Shown here one piece after another: positions 20,800-31,616 of a stretch of 61,485 nt of DNA. This DNA comes from an uncultured Moraxella sp. (lineage in GTDB: Bacteria; Pseudomonadota; Gammaproteobacteria; Pseudomonadales; Moraxellaceae): positions 1-61,485 of the forward strand of contig NZ_CAMCBS010000013.1 in assembly GCF_945873075.1 (NCBI RefSeq), given 5' to 3'. The notes under the pieces were generated by a model. The model made no database searches. It was not told the origin of the DNA and saw only the letters and a program-made list of their open reading frames with translations. The position numbers and the translations under genes were made by a program. Every line of letters begins with the position of its first letter. Positions within the stretch are counted from its first letter, which is position 1.

Positions 20800-21597
20800 A
20801 TGAAATTTTCTACCAAATCCCTACTAGCTGGTGCTATTGCTAGCACCCTACTACTGACCGCCTGTGGTGATAAGGCTCAAGCCCAAAACCAAGCAAAAAC
20901 CGACACCAAAGCCACCGCCCAAACGACAAGCGGTGGTGATACCGCTGTCGTTAAGGCTCTGCAAGACAATCTGGATAAATCAGGCGTCACCATCAAAGTC
21001 ACCAATGCCATCGCCACACAGATGCCTGATATTTATTGGGTGAGCTTTGATAACGCCCCATCGATGTTCACTGACAAATCAGGCACCTATCTGATTCAAG
21101 GGCAGATTGCCAAACTGGGTGATGGCGAGCCTGTGGATATTGGTGCTGACCTATTATCCGCCATTGCCAAAGACGCACTTGCCAAAGTCCCAGAATCTGA
21201 GCAAATCATCTTCACCGCTCAAGGCAATAAAAAAGCCCACATCTATGTCTTCACCGATCCGACCTGTCATTACTGCCAAAAGCTGCACAGCGAGATCGAT
21301 GCCATCACTGCAGGCGGTGTTGAAGTTCGCTACTTGGCTTGGCCACGTGCCCAAAAAGATGTGCCGCTTGCCAAGGCCATCTGGTGTAGCAGCGACCGTA
21401 AAGATGCACTTACTCAAGCCAAACAAGGCAAAGCCATCAACGCACCTGACTGCGACAACCCTGTCGAGCAGCACATGGCATTGGGGCATACACTTGGCTT
21501 CAGTGGCACGCCAGCGATCTTTACCGCATCAGGTATGCAAATCGGCGGCTACGTACCTGCTGATGAACTCATTAAATTGGCGATTGATAATCAATAA
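20800..21597 (+). CDS. dsbC: DsbC-like thiol:disulfide interchange protein, lipoprotein form
   Basis: A 265-residue protein with an N-terminal DsbC-type dimerisation region (about residues 45-115, ending in GQIAKLGDGE) and a thioredoxin domain with the active site Cys156-His-Tyr-Cys159 (DPTCHYCQKLH). DsbC isomerises wrong disulfides in the periplasm and is kept reduced by DsbD, which is encoded about 9 kb away. Unlike E. coli DsbC, the leader ends in a lipobox (LLTAC, Cys22), so the protein should be membrane-anchored. The linker after the cysteine is Gln/Ala/Thr-rich. The ATG at 20800 fits the signal sequence better than the ATG four codons upstream. Confidence 0.88.
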   Translation: MKFSTKSLLAGAIASTLLLTACGDKAQAQNQAKTDTKATAQTTSGGDTAVVKALQDNLDKSGVTIKVTNAIATQMPDIYWVSFDNAPSMFTDKSGTYLIQGQIAKLGDGEPVDIGADLLSAIAKDALAKVPESEQIIFTAQGNKKAHIYVFTDPTCHYCQKLHSEIDAITAGGVEVRYLAWPRAQKDVPLAKAIWCSSDRKDALTQAKQGKAINAPDCDNPVEQHMALGHTLGFSGTPAIFTASGMQIGGYVPADELIKLAIDNQ

Positions 21598-21660
21598 GCC
21601 AATGCCTGATTAATCGCATAAATCAGCCAAAGCTCATCACTAACACTGGGCTTGATTTAG

Positions 21661-21697
21661 GGCTTTGTTTGGTGAGATGTCAAACAAAGCCTTTATT
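21661..21697 (+). terminator. dsbC terminator
   Basis: An 11-bp stem GGCTTTGTTTG/CAAACAAAGCC with a 9-base loop is followed by TTTATTT. Confidence 0.8.
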
Positions 21698-21911
21698 TGT
21701 ACTATTACAAATTCGGCAGTCAAAACGCTTATTCCAAAAGGCTTAAGCGATTCACACCAAATTTCATAAAAAATTAGTAGCACGAAACCATAAGATGTGG
21801 TAATTTAGGCAGTTTATTAGGCTTGTTAAGTTAAGCCGCTATTTTTTCGATTTTTGGCTACATTTGTAGCGATTTTACTTTATTTCAAAGATATATCCCA
21901 CGGGGCTTTTT
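21698..21911. other. Intergenic leader before hom
   Basis: No gene, leader peptide with threonine/isoleucine codon clusters or hairpin-rich attenuator was recognised. The stretch is AT-rich and presumably holds the hom promoter; no clear -35/-10 pair stands out. Confidence 0.4.
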
Positions 21912-23213
21912 GTGAATAACACGATTAATCTTGCCGTACTTGGTCTAGGCACTGTTGGCACAGGTGTGCTAAATCTACTCAAGGACAACGCCGACGAGCT
22001 GTCACGCCGTACAGGTCATCAGCTCAAAATCACCCATGCAGGTACTCGCCGTCAGCGTGATGACATTGACCCTACCATCAACCAAACTGCTGATTTGATG
22101 GCGATTGCTGCCGCTGATGATGTGGATATCGTCATCGAAGTGATTGGCGGTACGGATGTGGCTTATGAAGTCATCACCCACGCCATCCGCCACAAAAAAC
22201 ACGTCGTCACCGCCAACAAAGCACTGCTTGCTAAGCACGGTAACGAGATTTTTAAGCTTGCCGAAGAAAATGGCGTACAGGTACGCTATGAAGCAGCAGT
22301 CGCAGGCGGTATCCCAATCATCAAAATCGTGCGTGAAGCACTCGCTGCCAACAAAATCGACTGGCTAGCAGGTATCATCAACGGCACTGGCAACTTTATC
22401 ATGTCAGAGATGCAACAAAAGAACCGCAAATTTGGCGATGTCCTTGCCGAAGCACAAGCCTTAGGCTATGCCGAAGCCGACCCGACTTTTGATGTCGAAG
22501 GGATTGATGCAGCGCATAAGCTGTCGCTACTGGCGTCGATTGCGTTCGGTATTCCTGTGCAGTTTGATAAGGTGTACTGCGAAGGCATCACCAAAATCAG
22601 CCTACAAGATGTCGTCTATGCCAAAGAGCTTGGCTATACCATCAAGCACTTAGGCTTTGCTATCCGTCGTGATAATGGCGTCGAGCTGCGTGTACATCCG
22701 ACACTCATTCCAAATCAAGCCCTACTTGCCAATGTCAATGGCGTCAAAAATGCCGTGATGATTGATGCGCATCCTTTGGGTCAGTCGCTGTACTATGGCG
22801 ATGGTGCAGGCGCAGGCGCAACCGCATCGGCAGTGATGGCGGATGTGATGGACTTGGTGCGTGCGATGAGTTCGCACAATCACTTTGCCGTACCGCATTT
22901 GGCATTCAAATCTGACCAGCTATCTGATACACGCATTCTGCCAAGCGATGAGATGACTTCTGGCTACTATCTACGCCTGACGGTCAAAGATGAAGTGGGC
23001 GTGCTCGCTGACACCACTCGTATTCTCAGCGATAATGGTATCAATATCGATGCTATCCTACAGCGTGATGCACACAAATCAGGTCTAGTGCCTATCATCA
23101 TTCTCACCCTGCCTGTGGTTGAGAAACAAATGAACACTGCCATCGAGCAAATCGAAGCCTTAGGCGCAGTGGTCGAGCCTGTGGTGCGTATCCGCCTAGA
23201 GAGCTTGGAATAA
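21912..23213 (+). CDS. hom: Homoserine dehydrogenase
   Basis: This enzyme reduces aspartate semialdehyde to homoserine, the branch point to threonine and methionine. The 433-residue monofunctional form has the NAD(P)-binding GLGTVGTG at residues 10-17, the family signature AGGIPIIKIVREAL with the NGTGNFI block, and a C-terminal ACT domain (about residues 350-430, DEVGVLADTTRILSDNGINI), the usual site of threonine feedback. The start is GTG with GGGG upstream. thrC is not next to it; the following gene is unrelated. Confidence 0.96.
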   Translation: MNNTINLAVLGLGTVGTGVLNLLKDNADELSRRTGHQLKITHAGTRRQRDDIDPTINQTADLMAIAAADDVDIVIEVIGGTDVAYEVITHAIRHKKHVVTANKALLAKHGNEIFKLAEENGVQVRYEAAVAGGIPIIKIVREALAANKIDWLAGIINGTGNFIMSEMQQKNRKFGDVLAEAQALGYAEADPTFDVEGIDAAHKLSLLASIAFGIPVQFDKVYCEGITKISLQDVVYAKELGYTIKHLGFAIRRDNGVELRVHPTLIPNQALLANVNGVKNAVMIDAHPLGQSLYYGDGAGAGATASAVMADVMDLVRAMSSHNHFAVPHLAFKSDQLSDTRILPSDEMTSGYYLRLTVKDEVGVLADTTRILSDNGINIDAILQRDAHKSGLVPIIILTLPVVEKQMNTAIEQIEALGAVVEPVVRIRLESLE

Positions 23214-23241
23214 GTACTTAACCGCTTAACTGCAGCATAAA

Positions 23242-23274
23242 CAAAAAGACGGCCTGATGGTCGTCTTTTTGTTT
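23242..23274 (+). terminator. hom terminator
   Basis: Stem CAAAAAGACG/CGTCTTTTTG with an inner GGCC-like closure, followed by T-rich sequence. Confidence 0.78.
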
Positions 23275-23320
23275 GCCAATTTCTTGTTCTTGTCTTATTC
23301 CATTACAAATAACCATTCAT

Positions 23321-24862
23321 TTATGGCATATCACTCATATCATTATCAACCAAATATACGCCGTGCTGCTCATCAATGTAAATTGACACATTTTTCCCAT
23401 TTTTAATAGCGGGATAATGATATAGTGATATCGGCTCTAAAATTTCATCAAAGTTAAAATCCACAATAGTCCGCCCCAAAATATCAATCACGCCCCATTT
23501 GCCATCTCTCATTACTATAATTCGATCATCTTGAGCTGTGTACTCATTGCTTTTCAACTCTCTTTTTAGGTCATCATAAATAAAATCTAAGATGACATTA
23601 TTTGATTTATCAACAAATCCCCACTTACCATTCTTCTTAACAGCAATAACCCCATCTTGATAATTATGCACCACTTGATACTGTGGCTCGGATATAATTT
23701 TGCCATCAACATCCATCAATCCCCATAGGTCATTCATTCGATAGGCAACCACCCCATCCACAAAATAAAAATCCATTTTCTCTGCATCAAACCCACCTGA
23801 CCATACAAACTTTAAATCATCATAAGCAAAAGGGATAATGATGTTATTGGCACGAGTGATTGCACCGTATTTGCCATTTTGTTTGGCAATAAAGAAATCA
23901 ACACCATCAGCACCCCGTGACAATTCTTGGTAAGTTGGTGTAATTCTTTGGTTACTCCGATTAATTAGATAAAACCGCTCATTTGACTGAACAACCGCCA
24001 CACCCAAATCAAATTTATCTACAAAATCATATTCAGCTTTGATGATTTCTTTACCGTTACTGTCAACATATCCGTATCGTCCGTTTCTTTTGACAATAAT
24101 TGTATCGCCGCCACTGATAAAAACAAAGGCCAAACTAGGCGTATCTTCATCATAAATAATTTGGCTTAGCTGATTGTAATTTTTGTCCAAAAACACACAG
24201 CCAAAATCCTTACGGCAAAGCATTCCCATGCTATTACTAGCATCAACGGAAATGTTTTGCTCCGCCATTGGAATGATAATCTTGCCATATTTGTCATAAA
24301 TTGCCATCTTTAAGACATCGCCCCGATTATCAAAAATACTACGCAGATATTTTGTATCCCCATCACCAATTTGTGCTTTTGAAACACTTCCTTTGGACAC
24401 AGGAATAACTTCTCTGCCTGTCACATCAATAACACCAAAATAAAATTCATCAATCGTTCCGCCATTGACGATTGCTAAGCCATTTTCAAAATCAAAAATA
24501 GTGCTATATTTTGGCTTGAGTACCCATTCAGCTTTTGTGTTTACCAGACCTTTTTTGCCATCAGCAGATGCAGCAATTGCAACACCTTGATGAAACGACG
24601 ATGTAAAATTCATATCAGGATTGGCTTTAATTATCGTTTTACCAAATTTATCAATAAAACTTCTTTGATTATTATCATCAATATACAAAAACAGACCTTG
24701 CTCACAACTGTCGGTTTGTACATCACCATCGTCAAATCTATATAAATCCGATGCAACCTGAATAGCACCTTCACCCAAAAACTCACAAGACTTATCAGTA
24801 GGCTCGCTCGCCATCGACATCATTGGGATGCCCAAAGCCAGACATAAAAGATATTTTTTCAT
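23321..24862 (-). CDS. Exported WG-repeat protein
   Basis: A 513-residue protein with an N-terminal signal peptide (MKKYLLCLALGIPMMSMA, cleavage near AS-EP). The rest is made of tandem WG repeats, each about 45-60 residues, with the pattern NGK-[WY]-G-x-[IV]-D-x-x-G-[KR]-x-[IV]-[IV]. At least six units are readable, for example NGRYGYVDSNGKEII, NGKWGFVDKSNNVIL and DGKWGVIDILGRTIV. WG-repeat proteins form beta-propeller-like or extended structures; biochemical roles are mostly unknown. The ATG at 24862 has GAG 8 bases upstream. It is AT-richer than its neighbours and sits between hom and cysS on the minus strand. Confidence 0.8.
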   Translation of the reverse strand: MKKYLLCLALGIPMMSMASEPTDKSCEFLGEGAIQVASDLYRFDDGDVQTDSCEQGLFLYIDDNNQRSFIDKFGKTIIKANPDMNFTSSFHQGVAIAASADGKKGLVNTKAEWVLKPKYSTIFDFENGLAIVNGGTIDEFYFGVIDVTGREVIPVSKGSVSKAQIGDGDTKYLRSIFDNRGDVLKMAIYDKYGKIIIPMAEQNISVDASNSMGMLCRKDFGCVFLDKNYNQLSQIIYDEDTPSLAFVFISGGDTIIVKRNGRYGYVDSNGKEIIKAEYDFVDKFDLGVAVVQSNERFYLINRSNQRITPTYQELSRGADGVDFFIAKQNGKYGAITRANNIIIPFAYDDLKFVWSGGFDAEKMDFYFVDGVVAYRMNDLWGLMDVDGKIISEPQYQVVHNYQDGVIAVKKNGKWGFVDKSNNVILDFIYDDLKRELKSNEYTAQDDRIIVMRDGKWGVIDILGRTIVDFNFDEILEPISLYHYPAIKNGKNVSIYIDEQHGVYLVDNDMSDMP

Positions 24863-24927
24863 TATCATGACTCAACATTCAAAAAATGCTCGCCAAAAAA
24901 AGCGAGCATGAATTTAATACAGATACT

Positions 24928-26376
24928 TTAAACCCGACGCCAAGTCGTTCCTGCTCGACTATCTTCTAGCTCAATGCCCAATGCTTTAAGCTCTTCACGG
25001 ATGGCATCGGCTTTGGCGAAGTCTTTATTGGCTTTGGCATCGGCACGCTCGGTGATTTTAGCATTGATGGCATCATCACTAAGCCCATCTTCTGCGCCGA
25101 TTTTACTTTGTAAAAACTGCGTTGGATTGGTCTGAATGATATTAAGCACGCTTGCCAATGTCTTTAGAACAACTGCTTGATTCATCGCATCATCGGCATC
25201 ATCAGCTTTGATGGCACGGTTTAGTTTGCCTGCAACATCAAACAGCACGCTCACCGCTTTTGCTGTATTAAAATCATCATTCATCGCTGCTGCAAATGCC
25301 TGTCCTGACTCGCTTGCCCATGCCGTATCGCTGATATGGACATCGCCATAGTTTTCGGCGGATTTGAGCGCTTGGTATAGGCGAGTGAGCGCTGTATGGC
25401 TTTCTTTGAGCGCCGCATCTGAGAAATTGACAGGGCTACGATAATGGCTCGATAACAAGAAAAAACGCACCGTCTCGGCGTGGAATTTGGCAATCACATC
25501 ACGGATGGTAAAAAAGTTATTGAGCGATTTGCTCATTTTTTCGCCATCGATATTAATAAAGCCCATGTGCATCCAGTTGTTGGCATAGGTTTTGCCACTT
25601 GCGCCTTCGGATTGGGCGATTTCGTTTTCGTGATGTGGGAACTGCAAATCATGCCCGCCCCCATGAATATCAAAGGTCTCGCCAAGACAGCAGGTACTCA
25701 TCGCACTGCACTCAATATGCCAACCCGGGCGACCCAGACCCCACGGCGACTGCCAATGTGGTTCAGATGGCTTGGCGGATTTCCACAGCACAAAGTCAAA
25801 CGGATTGTGCTTATCATCCACCGCACCCACACGCTCGGATGCCCCTGCTTGCATCTCATCAAGCTTACGCTTGGATAGCTTGCCATAACCGCTAAATTTA
25901 TCCACCGCATAATACACATCACCGCCACTACCTTGATAGGCAAGATTTTTGGTCATCAAAGTATTAATAATCGCCTGCATATCGTCGATATGGTCGGTGG
26001 CTTTGGGCTCGCTATTGGGCGATGCACAGCCCAGCGCCTGCTCATCTTGATGCATGGCTGTGATAAAGCGTGCGGTCAGCTCGTTGATGGTTTCGCCGTT
26101 TTCGTTGGCACGATTGATAATCTTATCATCAATATCGGTGATATTACGCACATAATTGACATCATAGCCAAGCGCTCTAAGCCATCGCACAATCACATCA
26201 AAGCCCACCATGACTCGTGCATGACCCATATGGCAATAATCATAGACCGTCATACCGCAGACATAGATGCCGATTTTGCCCGCTTGAATGGGTGTAAATG
26301 GGCGTTTGGTAGCGCTTAGAGTATCATAAAGTACCAAGTTGTTTTGGGTGGCGGTCAAAGGATTGGTCGTGGTCAT
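24928..26376 (-). CDS. cysS: Cysteinyl-tRNA synthetase
   Basis: CysS charges tRNA-Cys. The 482-residue enzyme has the zinc-binding Cys40 ([10 protein letters not shown]), the HIGH-type motif HMGH at residues 49-52, the NITDIDDKI segment, the zinc-ligand region WHIECSAM, and the KMSKS loop within [10 protein letters not shown]. The ATG at 26376 has AAAAGG 7 bases upstream and gives a family-typical N-terminus; an open frame runs 61 codons further upstream but encodes an implausible leader. Confidence 0.97.
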   Translation of the reverse strand: MTTTNPLTATQNNLVLYDTLSATKRPFTPIQAGKIGIYVCGMTVYDYCHMGHARVMVGFDVIVRWLRALGYDVNYVRNITDIDDKIINRANENGETINELTARFITAMHQDEQALGCASPNSEPKATDHIDDMQAIINTLMTKNLAYQGSGGDVYYAVDKFSGYGKLSKRKLDEMQAGASERVGAVDDKHNPFDFVLWKSAKPSEPHWQSPWGLGRPGWHIECSAMSTCCLGETFDIHGGGHDLQFPHHENEIAQSEGASGKTYANNWMHMGFINIDGEKMSKSLNNFFTIRDVIAKFHAETVRFFLLSSHYRSPVNFSDAALKESHTALTRLYQALKSAENYGDVHISDTAWASESGQAFAAAMNDDFNTAKAVSVLFDVAGKLNRAIKADDADDAMNQAVVLKTLASVLNIIQTNPTQFLQSKIGAEDGLSDDAINAKITERADAKANKDFAKADAIREELKALGIELEDSRAGTTWRRV

Positions 26377-26473
26377 GGCTTGCCTTTTGATTGGAATTTT
26401 TGGAAAAATAATAAAAGTGCCATCATACCAAAAATTCACAAAAATTGCCAAAAAAGCGATGAATTTATCCATG

Positions 26474-26513
26474 AAAAAACCGCCTACCCCATCATTATAG
26501 GATAAGCGGTTTG
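26474..26513 (-). terminator. clpB terminator
   Basis: Minus strand: AAACCGCTTATCC pairs with GGGTAGGCGGTTT (two G-T wobbles), followed by TTTTT. It lies 60-100 bases past the clpB stop. Confidence 0.8.
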
Positions 26514-26570
26514 GTTTGGTGTGCACTTTGTCATGCTTGATGCATGGTAGTGAATACACTTGTAGAAAAG

Positions 26571-29156
26571 TTAGCTATAACGCAACTTATTAAACGCAAA
26601 TTTATCATCCACCCACTCAACGCTGATGACATCGCCTGCGACAAATTCGCCTGATAGCAGTAGCTGTGCCAATGGGTTTTCGATCTCTTGCTGAATGGCT
26701 CGCTTAAGCGGTCGTGCGCCAAACACAGGATCATAGCCAATCTCAACCAAATGCGTCATCGCCTCATCACTTATCACCAGTCCTAGCTCACGCTCTTTTA
26801 GGCGAGCACGCAAGCGATCCAGCTGAATCTCGGCAATGCCTGCCATCTGTGCTTGACCTAGACTGTGGAACACCACGATCTCATCAATACGGTTGATAAA
26901 TTCAGGTCTAAAGTGGCTATTGACCGAGCTCATCACCGCTGATTTGATGGTGTCATAATCATCGCCTGCCATCTCTTGGATCGCATGACTACCAAGGTTA
27001 CTGGTCATGATGATGACAGTGTTTTTGAAATTCACCACACGGCCTTGGCTGTCGGTCAAGCGGCCATCATCGAGTACTTGCAGCAGGATGTTAAACACAT
27101 CAGGATGCGCCTTTTCAACTTCATCGAACAGCACCACACTGTATGGCTTACGGCGTACCGCTTCGGTCAAGACACCACCTTCTTCGTAGCCGACATAGCC
27201 CGGGGGCGCACCAACAAGGCGGCTGACGCTGTGTTTTTCCATAAATTCACTCATGTCGATACGCACGAGCGCATCTTCTGAGTCGAATAAGAAATTCGCC
27301 AAAGCCTTGGTCAGCTCGGTCTTGCCCACACCTGTTGGGCCAAGGAACAAGAATGAGCCACTTGGTTTATTTGGATCAGACAGCCCCGAACGGCTACGAC
27401 GCACGGCATTTGCCACAGCGGTGACGGCTTCGTTTTGGCTGATGACTCGCTCATGCAGGATGTCTTCCATCGCAAGCAATTTATTGCGTTCGCCTTGTAG
27501 CATCTTGGCGACAGGAATACCTGTGGCAGCTGAGACCACTTCGGCGATTTCGTTATCGGTCACCTTATTACGCAGCAGCTTCGGCGCACCTGATGCGTTG
27601 TCGCTCTCGTCAAGCTGTTCTTGCTCCAGTGCTTTTTCAAGCTCGATAATCTCGCCATATTGTAGCTGTGATGCTCGTGCATAATCACCTTCACGCAGTG
27701 CCTTGTCGAGTGCGATACGAGCATTGTCAAGCTTGGCTTGTAGCTGTTTGCTGTTCTCGACGCGTGCTTTTTCGGTTTTCCAAATTTGCTCAAGCTCGCT
27801 GTACTCTTTTTGGGCTTCATCGATTTGGGCGGTCAATGATTTAACTTGCGCTTTTGCACCGGCATCATCTTCATTTTTGACCGCTTCTAATTGCATCTTG
27901 AGCGCAATGATACGACGATCCAGCTTATCAAGGCTTTCAGGCTTAGAGTCTAATTCCATCTTGATACGGCTTGCCGCTTCATCAATCAAATCAATCGCCT
28001 TGTCAGGCAGCTGACGATCAGTGATGTAGCGATGGCTCATCTTGGCAGCAGCGATGATGGCTGAGTCCATGATTTTTACGCCGTGATGTAGCTCATAGCG
28101 TTCTTTGAGTCCACGCAAAATAGCGATGGTATCTTCGACGCTTGGCTCATCGACGAGCACTTTTTGGAAACGACGCTCAAGTGCAGGGTCTTTTTCGATA
28201 TATTGGCGATATTCATCCAAAGTCGTCGCCCCCACACAGCGCAGCTCACCACGAGCTAGGGCAGGTTTTAGCATATTGCCTGCATCCATCGCTCCGCTTG
28301 TCTTGCCTGCGCCAACCATCGTATGCAGCTCATCGATGAACAAAATCACATTGCCGTCTTGCTTGGCAAGCTCGTTCAGCACAGCTTTTAGACGCTCTTC
28401 AAATTCGCCATGATATTTCGCCCCTGCAATCAGCGAGCCCATATCCAGCGATAGCACGGTCTTATTGCGCAGGCTCTCGGGCACTTCGCCATTGACGATG
28501 CGCTGAGCCAGCCCTTCGACGATGGCAGTCTTACCCACGCCCGCTTCACCGATGAGCACAGGGTTATTTTTGGTACGGCGAGACAGCACCTGCACGGTAC
28601 GGCGGATCTCATCATCACGGCCAATGACAGGATCAAGCTTGCCTTGTAGTGCACGGTCGGTCAGATTGATGGTATATTTATCTAGAGCTTGTCGGTTTTG
28701 TTCGCTGTTTTGATTATTCACGGTTTCATCTCCTCGGATTTTTGTAATGATGTTTTGCAGGGTCTCAGCAGTGATGCCTGATGCCACCAATGCTTTGTGC
28801 GTGCTTTTTTCTTCAAATAACGCAAGCAATAGCCATTCGACGGCGACATACTCATCACCTGCTTTATTGGCAAATTGTTCGGTGGCCTGTAGCACTCGGG
28901 CGGCATCGGGACTAAGTCCAATTTGACCGGTTGGCGAGCTGATGATAGCTTGGTGCGATAGCAATGTGTTAATCTGCTCATCAAGCACATCAAGTCGTGC
29001 ACCGCTCGCCTGCAAAATCGAGATGGCAGCATCATTGGCAACGAGTGCAGACAAAAGATGCGCAGGTGCAATCGCCGTATGCTGACTGGCGATGGCAAGC
29101 TCGTTTGCCTTGCGGATGATGTCTTGTAAACTTCGGGTATATTTGTCAAAATTCAT
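26571..29156 (-). CDS. clpB: ClpB disaggregase (Hsp104 family)
   Basis: ClpB is a hexameric AAA+ chaperone that, with DnaK, rescues aggregated proteins. The 861-residue product has the N-terminal substrate domain (residues about 1-150), nucleotide-binding domain 1 with Walker A GEAGVGKT, the long coiled-coil middle domain (about 410-525), nucleotide-binding domain 2 with GPTGVGKT, and the C-terminal domain. The [21 protein letters not shown] block carries the pore loop. The ATG has AAGGATAATAAC upstream. A sigma-32-type promoter lies 34-62 bases upstream. All domains are intact and of normal size. Confidence 0.98.
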   Translation of the reverse strand: MNFDKYTRSLQDIIRKANELAIASQHTAIAPAHLLSALVANDAAISILQASGARLDVLDEQINTLLSHQAIISSPTGQIGLSPDAARVLQATEQFANKAGDEYVAVEWLLLALFEEKSTHKALVASGITAETLQNIITKIRGDETVNNQNSEQNRQALDKYTINLTDRALQGKLDPVIGRDDEIRRTVQVLSRRTKNNPVLIGEAGVGKTAIVEGLAQRIVNGEVPESLRNKTVLSLDMGSLIAGAKYHGEFEERLKAVLNELAKQDGNVILFIDELHTMVGAGKTSGAMDAGNMLKPALARGELRCVGATTLDEYRQYIEKDPALERRFQKVLVDEPSVEDTIAILRGLKERYELHHGVKIMDSAIIAAAKMSHRYITDRQLPDKAIDLIDEAASRIKMELDSKPESLDKLDRRIIALKMQLEAVKNEDDAGAKAQVKSLTAQIDEAQKEYSELEQIWKTEKARVENSKQLQAKLDNARIALDKALREGDYARASQLQYGEIIELEKALEQEQLDESDNASGAPKLLRNKVTDNEIAEVVSAATGIPVAKMLQGERNKLLAMEDILHERVISQNEAVTAVANAVRRSRSGLSDPNKPSGSFLFLGPTGVGKTELTKALANFLFDSEDALVRIDMSEFMEKHSVSRLVGAPPGYVGYEEGGVLTEAVRRKPYSVVLFDEVEKAHPDVFNILLQVLDDGRLTDSQGRVVNFKNTVIIMTSNLGSHAIQEMAGDDYDTIKSAVMSSVNSHFRPEFINRIDEIVVFHSLGQAQMAGIAEIQLDRLRARLKERELGLVISDEAMTHLVEIGYDPVFGARPLKRAIQQEIENPLAQLLLSGEFVAGDVISVEWVDDKFAFNKLRYS

Positions 29157-29189
29157 GTTATTATCCTTATCAATGTTTGGTTGATTATT

Positions 29190-29218
29190 ATATGGATAGC
29201 CTGTGGATAATTTTCAAG
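29190..29218 (-). promoter_or_regulatory. Sigma-32 (heat-shock) type promoter for clpB
   Basis: Read on the minus strand, CTTGAAA (29218-29212) is followed after 14 bp by ATCCATAT (29197-29190). This matches the RpoH consensus CTTGAAA-N13/15-CCCCATnT in 7/7 and 6/8 positions. Confidence 0.72.
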
Positions 29219-29304
29219 AATTTGGATTTGTGATCGTATAATAATTTTATAAGATATTGATTTTATTGTTTTTATTTAAATTTTCTAGGAAATATTGTAA
29301 AGAT

Positions 29305-29342
29305 AAAAATCATCCCCATCGGGGTGGCGATGGGGATTTTCA
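29305..29342 (-). terminator. dsbD terminator
   Basis: Stem ATCCCCATC/GATGGGGAT (29312-29320 with 29329-29337). On the minus strand it is followed by GATTTTTATC. It lies about 45 bases beyond the dsbD stop. Confidence 0.75.
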
Positions 29343-29384
29343 AGGGGTAGTTTTTTTGTGGAATTTTGACGGCATTTGGATAAT

Positions 29385-31313
29385 TTATTTACCCAAAGCC
29401 ATCTCAAAATCCGCACGCTTGACTTGTCCTAATAGCACTTGTTCAAGCTTGCCTTCTTGATAAATCAGCAAAGCCGGCGGCCCAAACAGCTGATAGCGAG
29501 CTAAGACAGCACGGCTCTCATCGGTCGTCTCGGTGATGTCAAGCTTGACCACTTGATAATCAGACAGCACAGCAGGACGATGGGTAAATAGCTCTCGCTC
29601 CATGATGCGACATTCGATACACCAGTCGGCGGTGAGATCGACGAGCACTTTTTGGCGAGTGGCGAGAATTTGATCCAGCTCATACAGCGTGGTGATTTTA
29701 ATATCTGGGTATTGCTCGGTGTAGCCTGTAGTGCTCTGAGTGGTGTTCAGCGGTCGCCAAGCATCGGTTGCGCCCATCGATGCACCCGCCACGAGACAGC
29801 CCGCCCAAATCGCCGATAGCACCGATAGCACACGAAAGCCCACTTTTGATAAGCGCCAAAACCATAGGCTCAATACCATAAACCACACCGCCCACAGCAC
29901 AAGCATCATCGAATTTAACAAAATCCGCTCAACAAGCAAGAGCGCCACACCAATCAGCATCAGACCGCCGAACTGACGCACTTTACCCATCCATGCGCCT
30001 GCTTTTGGCATCCATTTGCCCTGTGCTACACCCACCAATATCAATGGCACAGACAAGCCCAAACCCAGTGCAAACAATGCCACAAAGCCAAACACCGCAC
30101 TGCCACTGCCTGCCACTGCCGTCAATGCCCCTGCCATCGGTGCTGAGACACAAGGCGACACTACGAGCGCTGAGAGCATCCCTGCCAGATAGCTACCGGT
30201 GATACTACCAAGCTTGTCATCGGCACGCTGAGAGTTGTTCTGCAAGACATTGGCGATGGCTGATGGCAAGCGAATCTGCACCCAACCAAACATCATCATC
30301 GCATACAGCACAAACAGCCCTGCGACGATGGCGAGCACCCAAGTTTTTTGAAACCATGCAGCAATCCCAAGCGCCTGCCCAAACCATGCAATCAGTGCGC
30401 CCAAGACACCATAAGCACTCGCCACGCCCACGCCATAGGCGGTGGATAGCACAAAGCCACGCTTGGCGCTAGTTGATCGCTGCTTGGCGACGATATTGGC
30501 GACGATAGGTAGCATCGGATAGATACACGGCGTAAAGGCAAGTAGTAATCCTGCCAAAAACAACAAGCCAATCATCATCACAGGATTGCTGCTACTTGCT
30601 TGGCTTGGCGTGTAGCTATGATCTAGCGTATAACGCTCAGCCGATGACAGCGCCGTACCATCTGTACCAATGATATCAGCTGATAGATTGGCATTGTCTT
30701 GGCTTGTGGCTTGTGTGGCAGAATTGGCTGTATTTGGTGTATCTGCTTTGGTGTCGGCTTGGTTGTTGGTATTGGCTGTATCCGCCTGCATCGCCTTGAC
30801 GGCATCAGGATTGGCAGTAAGCGATATAGCTACATTGGTGGTCTCAGGTGGATAGCACAGCCCTGCTTTGGCACAGCCCTGCCACTTTAGTCCGATGGCG
30901 GTATCAGTTATCGCTTGGGTGCTAGCAAGGGTCGTTGTTGCGATGACATCACTTTCAAACACCGCCACACGCCCAAACTGCGGATCATCCACCCAGTTCG
31001 GCGACTGGTCAAACTGCCACTGCCCCGCTACCACGCCATCAGGTAGCTTGAGCGCAATTTTATCTTGATAAATATAATAACCATCAGTCACCCGAAACTG
31101 CACCGTCAGACGCTCGCCATCTTGGGTCGTAGTCACGCCAAATGCTTCATGCACAGGTAGGATGTCTTGGGACTTTGAGCCAAAAATACTGCTCAAACCG
31201 CCAAACGCCCCACTGCTAGAATTGGCATGGGTCACGCTAGGCACACCTGCCGAGATGCTCGCAATCATCAAGGCGGTCAAAATCAGGCGTCGTGGGCGGA
31301 TGGCTTTGTTCAT
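29385..31313 (-). CDS. dsbD: Thiol:disulfide interchange protein DsbD
   Basis: DsbD carries reducing power from cytoplasmic thioredoxin to periplasmic DsbC-type proteins. The 642-residue product has a signal peptide (about residues 1-30), a periplasmic N-terminal domain with the redox pair in GCAKAGLCYPP, a linker rich in Thr/Asn/Ala (residues about 190-230), an eight-span membrane domain with conserved cysteines in PCIYPMLP and VVSPCVSAPM, and a C-terminal thioredoxin domain with WCIEC. The lipoprotein DsbC-like protein encoded at 20800 is the obvious partner. No neighbouring operon partner is seen. Confidence 0.93.
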   Translation of the reverse strand: MNKAIRPRRLILTALMIASISAGVPSVTHANSSSGAFGGLSSIFGSKSQDILPVHEAFGVTTTQDGERLTVQFRVTDGYYIYQDKIALKLPDGVVAGQWQFDQSPNWVDDPQFGRVAVFESDVIATTTLASTQAITDTAIGLKWQGCAKAGLCYPPETTNVAISLTANPDAVKAMQADTANTNNQADTKADTPNTANSATQATSQDNANLSADIIGTDGTALSSAERYTLDHSYTPSQASSSNPVMMIGLLFLAGLLLAFTPCIYPMLPIVANIVAKQRSTSAKRGFVLSTAYGVGVASAYGVLGALIAWFGQALGIAAWFQKTWVLAIVAGLFVLYAMMMFGWVQIRLPSAIANVLQNNSQRADDKLGSITGSYLAGMLSALVVSPCVSAPMAGALTAVAGSGSAVFGFVALFALGLGLSVPLILVGVAQGKWMPKAGAWMGKVRQFGGLMLIGVALLLVERILLNSMMLVLWAVWFMVLSLWFWRLSKVGFRVLSVLSAIWAGCLVAGASMGATDAWRPLNTTQSTTGYTEQYPDIKITTLYELDQILATRQKVLVDLTADWCIECRIMERELFTHRPAVLSDYQVVKLDITETTDESRAVLARYQLFGPPALLIYQEGKLEQVLLGQVKRADFEMALGK

Positions 31314-31616
31314 TATTATTCTACGGCTAAAAAAATTGCTAATATTTTAGCATTATTTTGCCCAAATAGGCAGTCAGCCACGCATAAAAATTGGCACAAA
31401 TACCAATATTTGCAAGGCTTTGACCAGACTTTGCACGCTGATTTAGCCAATACAAATACAGTGCTAATCAGATGATAAAAATTGCAAAACTTCGGCAAAT
31501 CACTGGTAAGAATTTGGCAAAATTGGTTTTTTAAACATTTTGCCAAACACAAAAAAAGCACCTTGAGTTGCCCCAAAGTGCTTTTATGACTTTCAAATTA
31601 CGACTATCAAAATCGC
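31314..31616. other. Intergenic region between dsbD and cydX
   Basis: It holds the cydX terminator at 31551-31585 and AT-rich sequence that should contain the dsbD promoter. Nothing else was recognised. Confidence 0.45.
31551..31585 (-). terminator. cydABX operon terminator
   Basis: Minus strand: AAAAGCACTTTG pairs with CAAGGTGCTTTT (one wobble) and a run of T residues follows. It lies about 35 bases after the cydX stop. Confidence 0.8.

Noticed and set aside
21698-21911. Amino-acid attenuator or leader peptide before hom
   Set aside because: No short ORF with clustered threonine or isoleucine codons and no terminator/antiterminator pair could be drawn.
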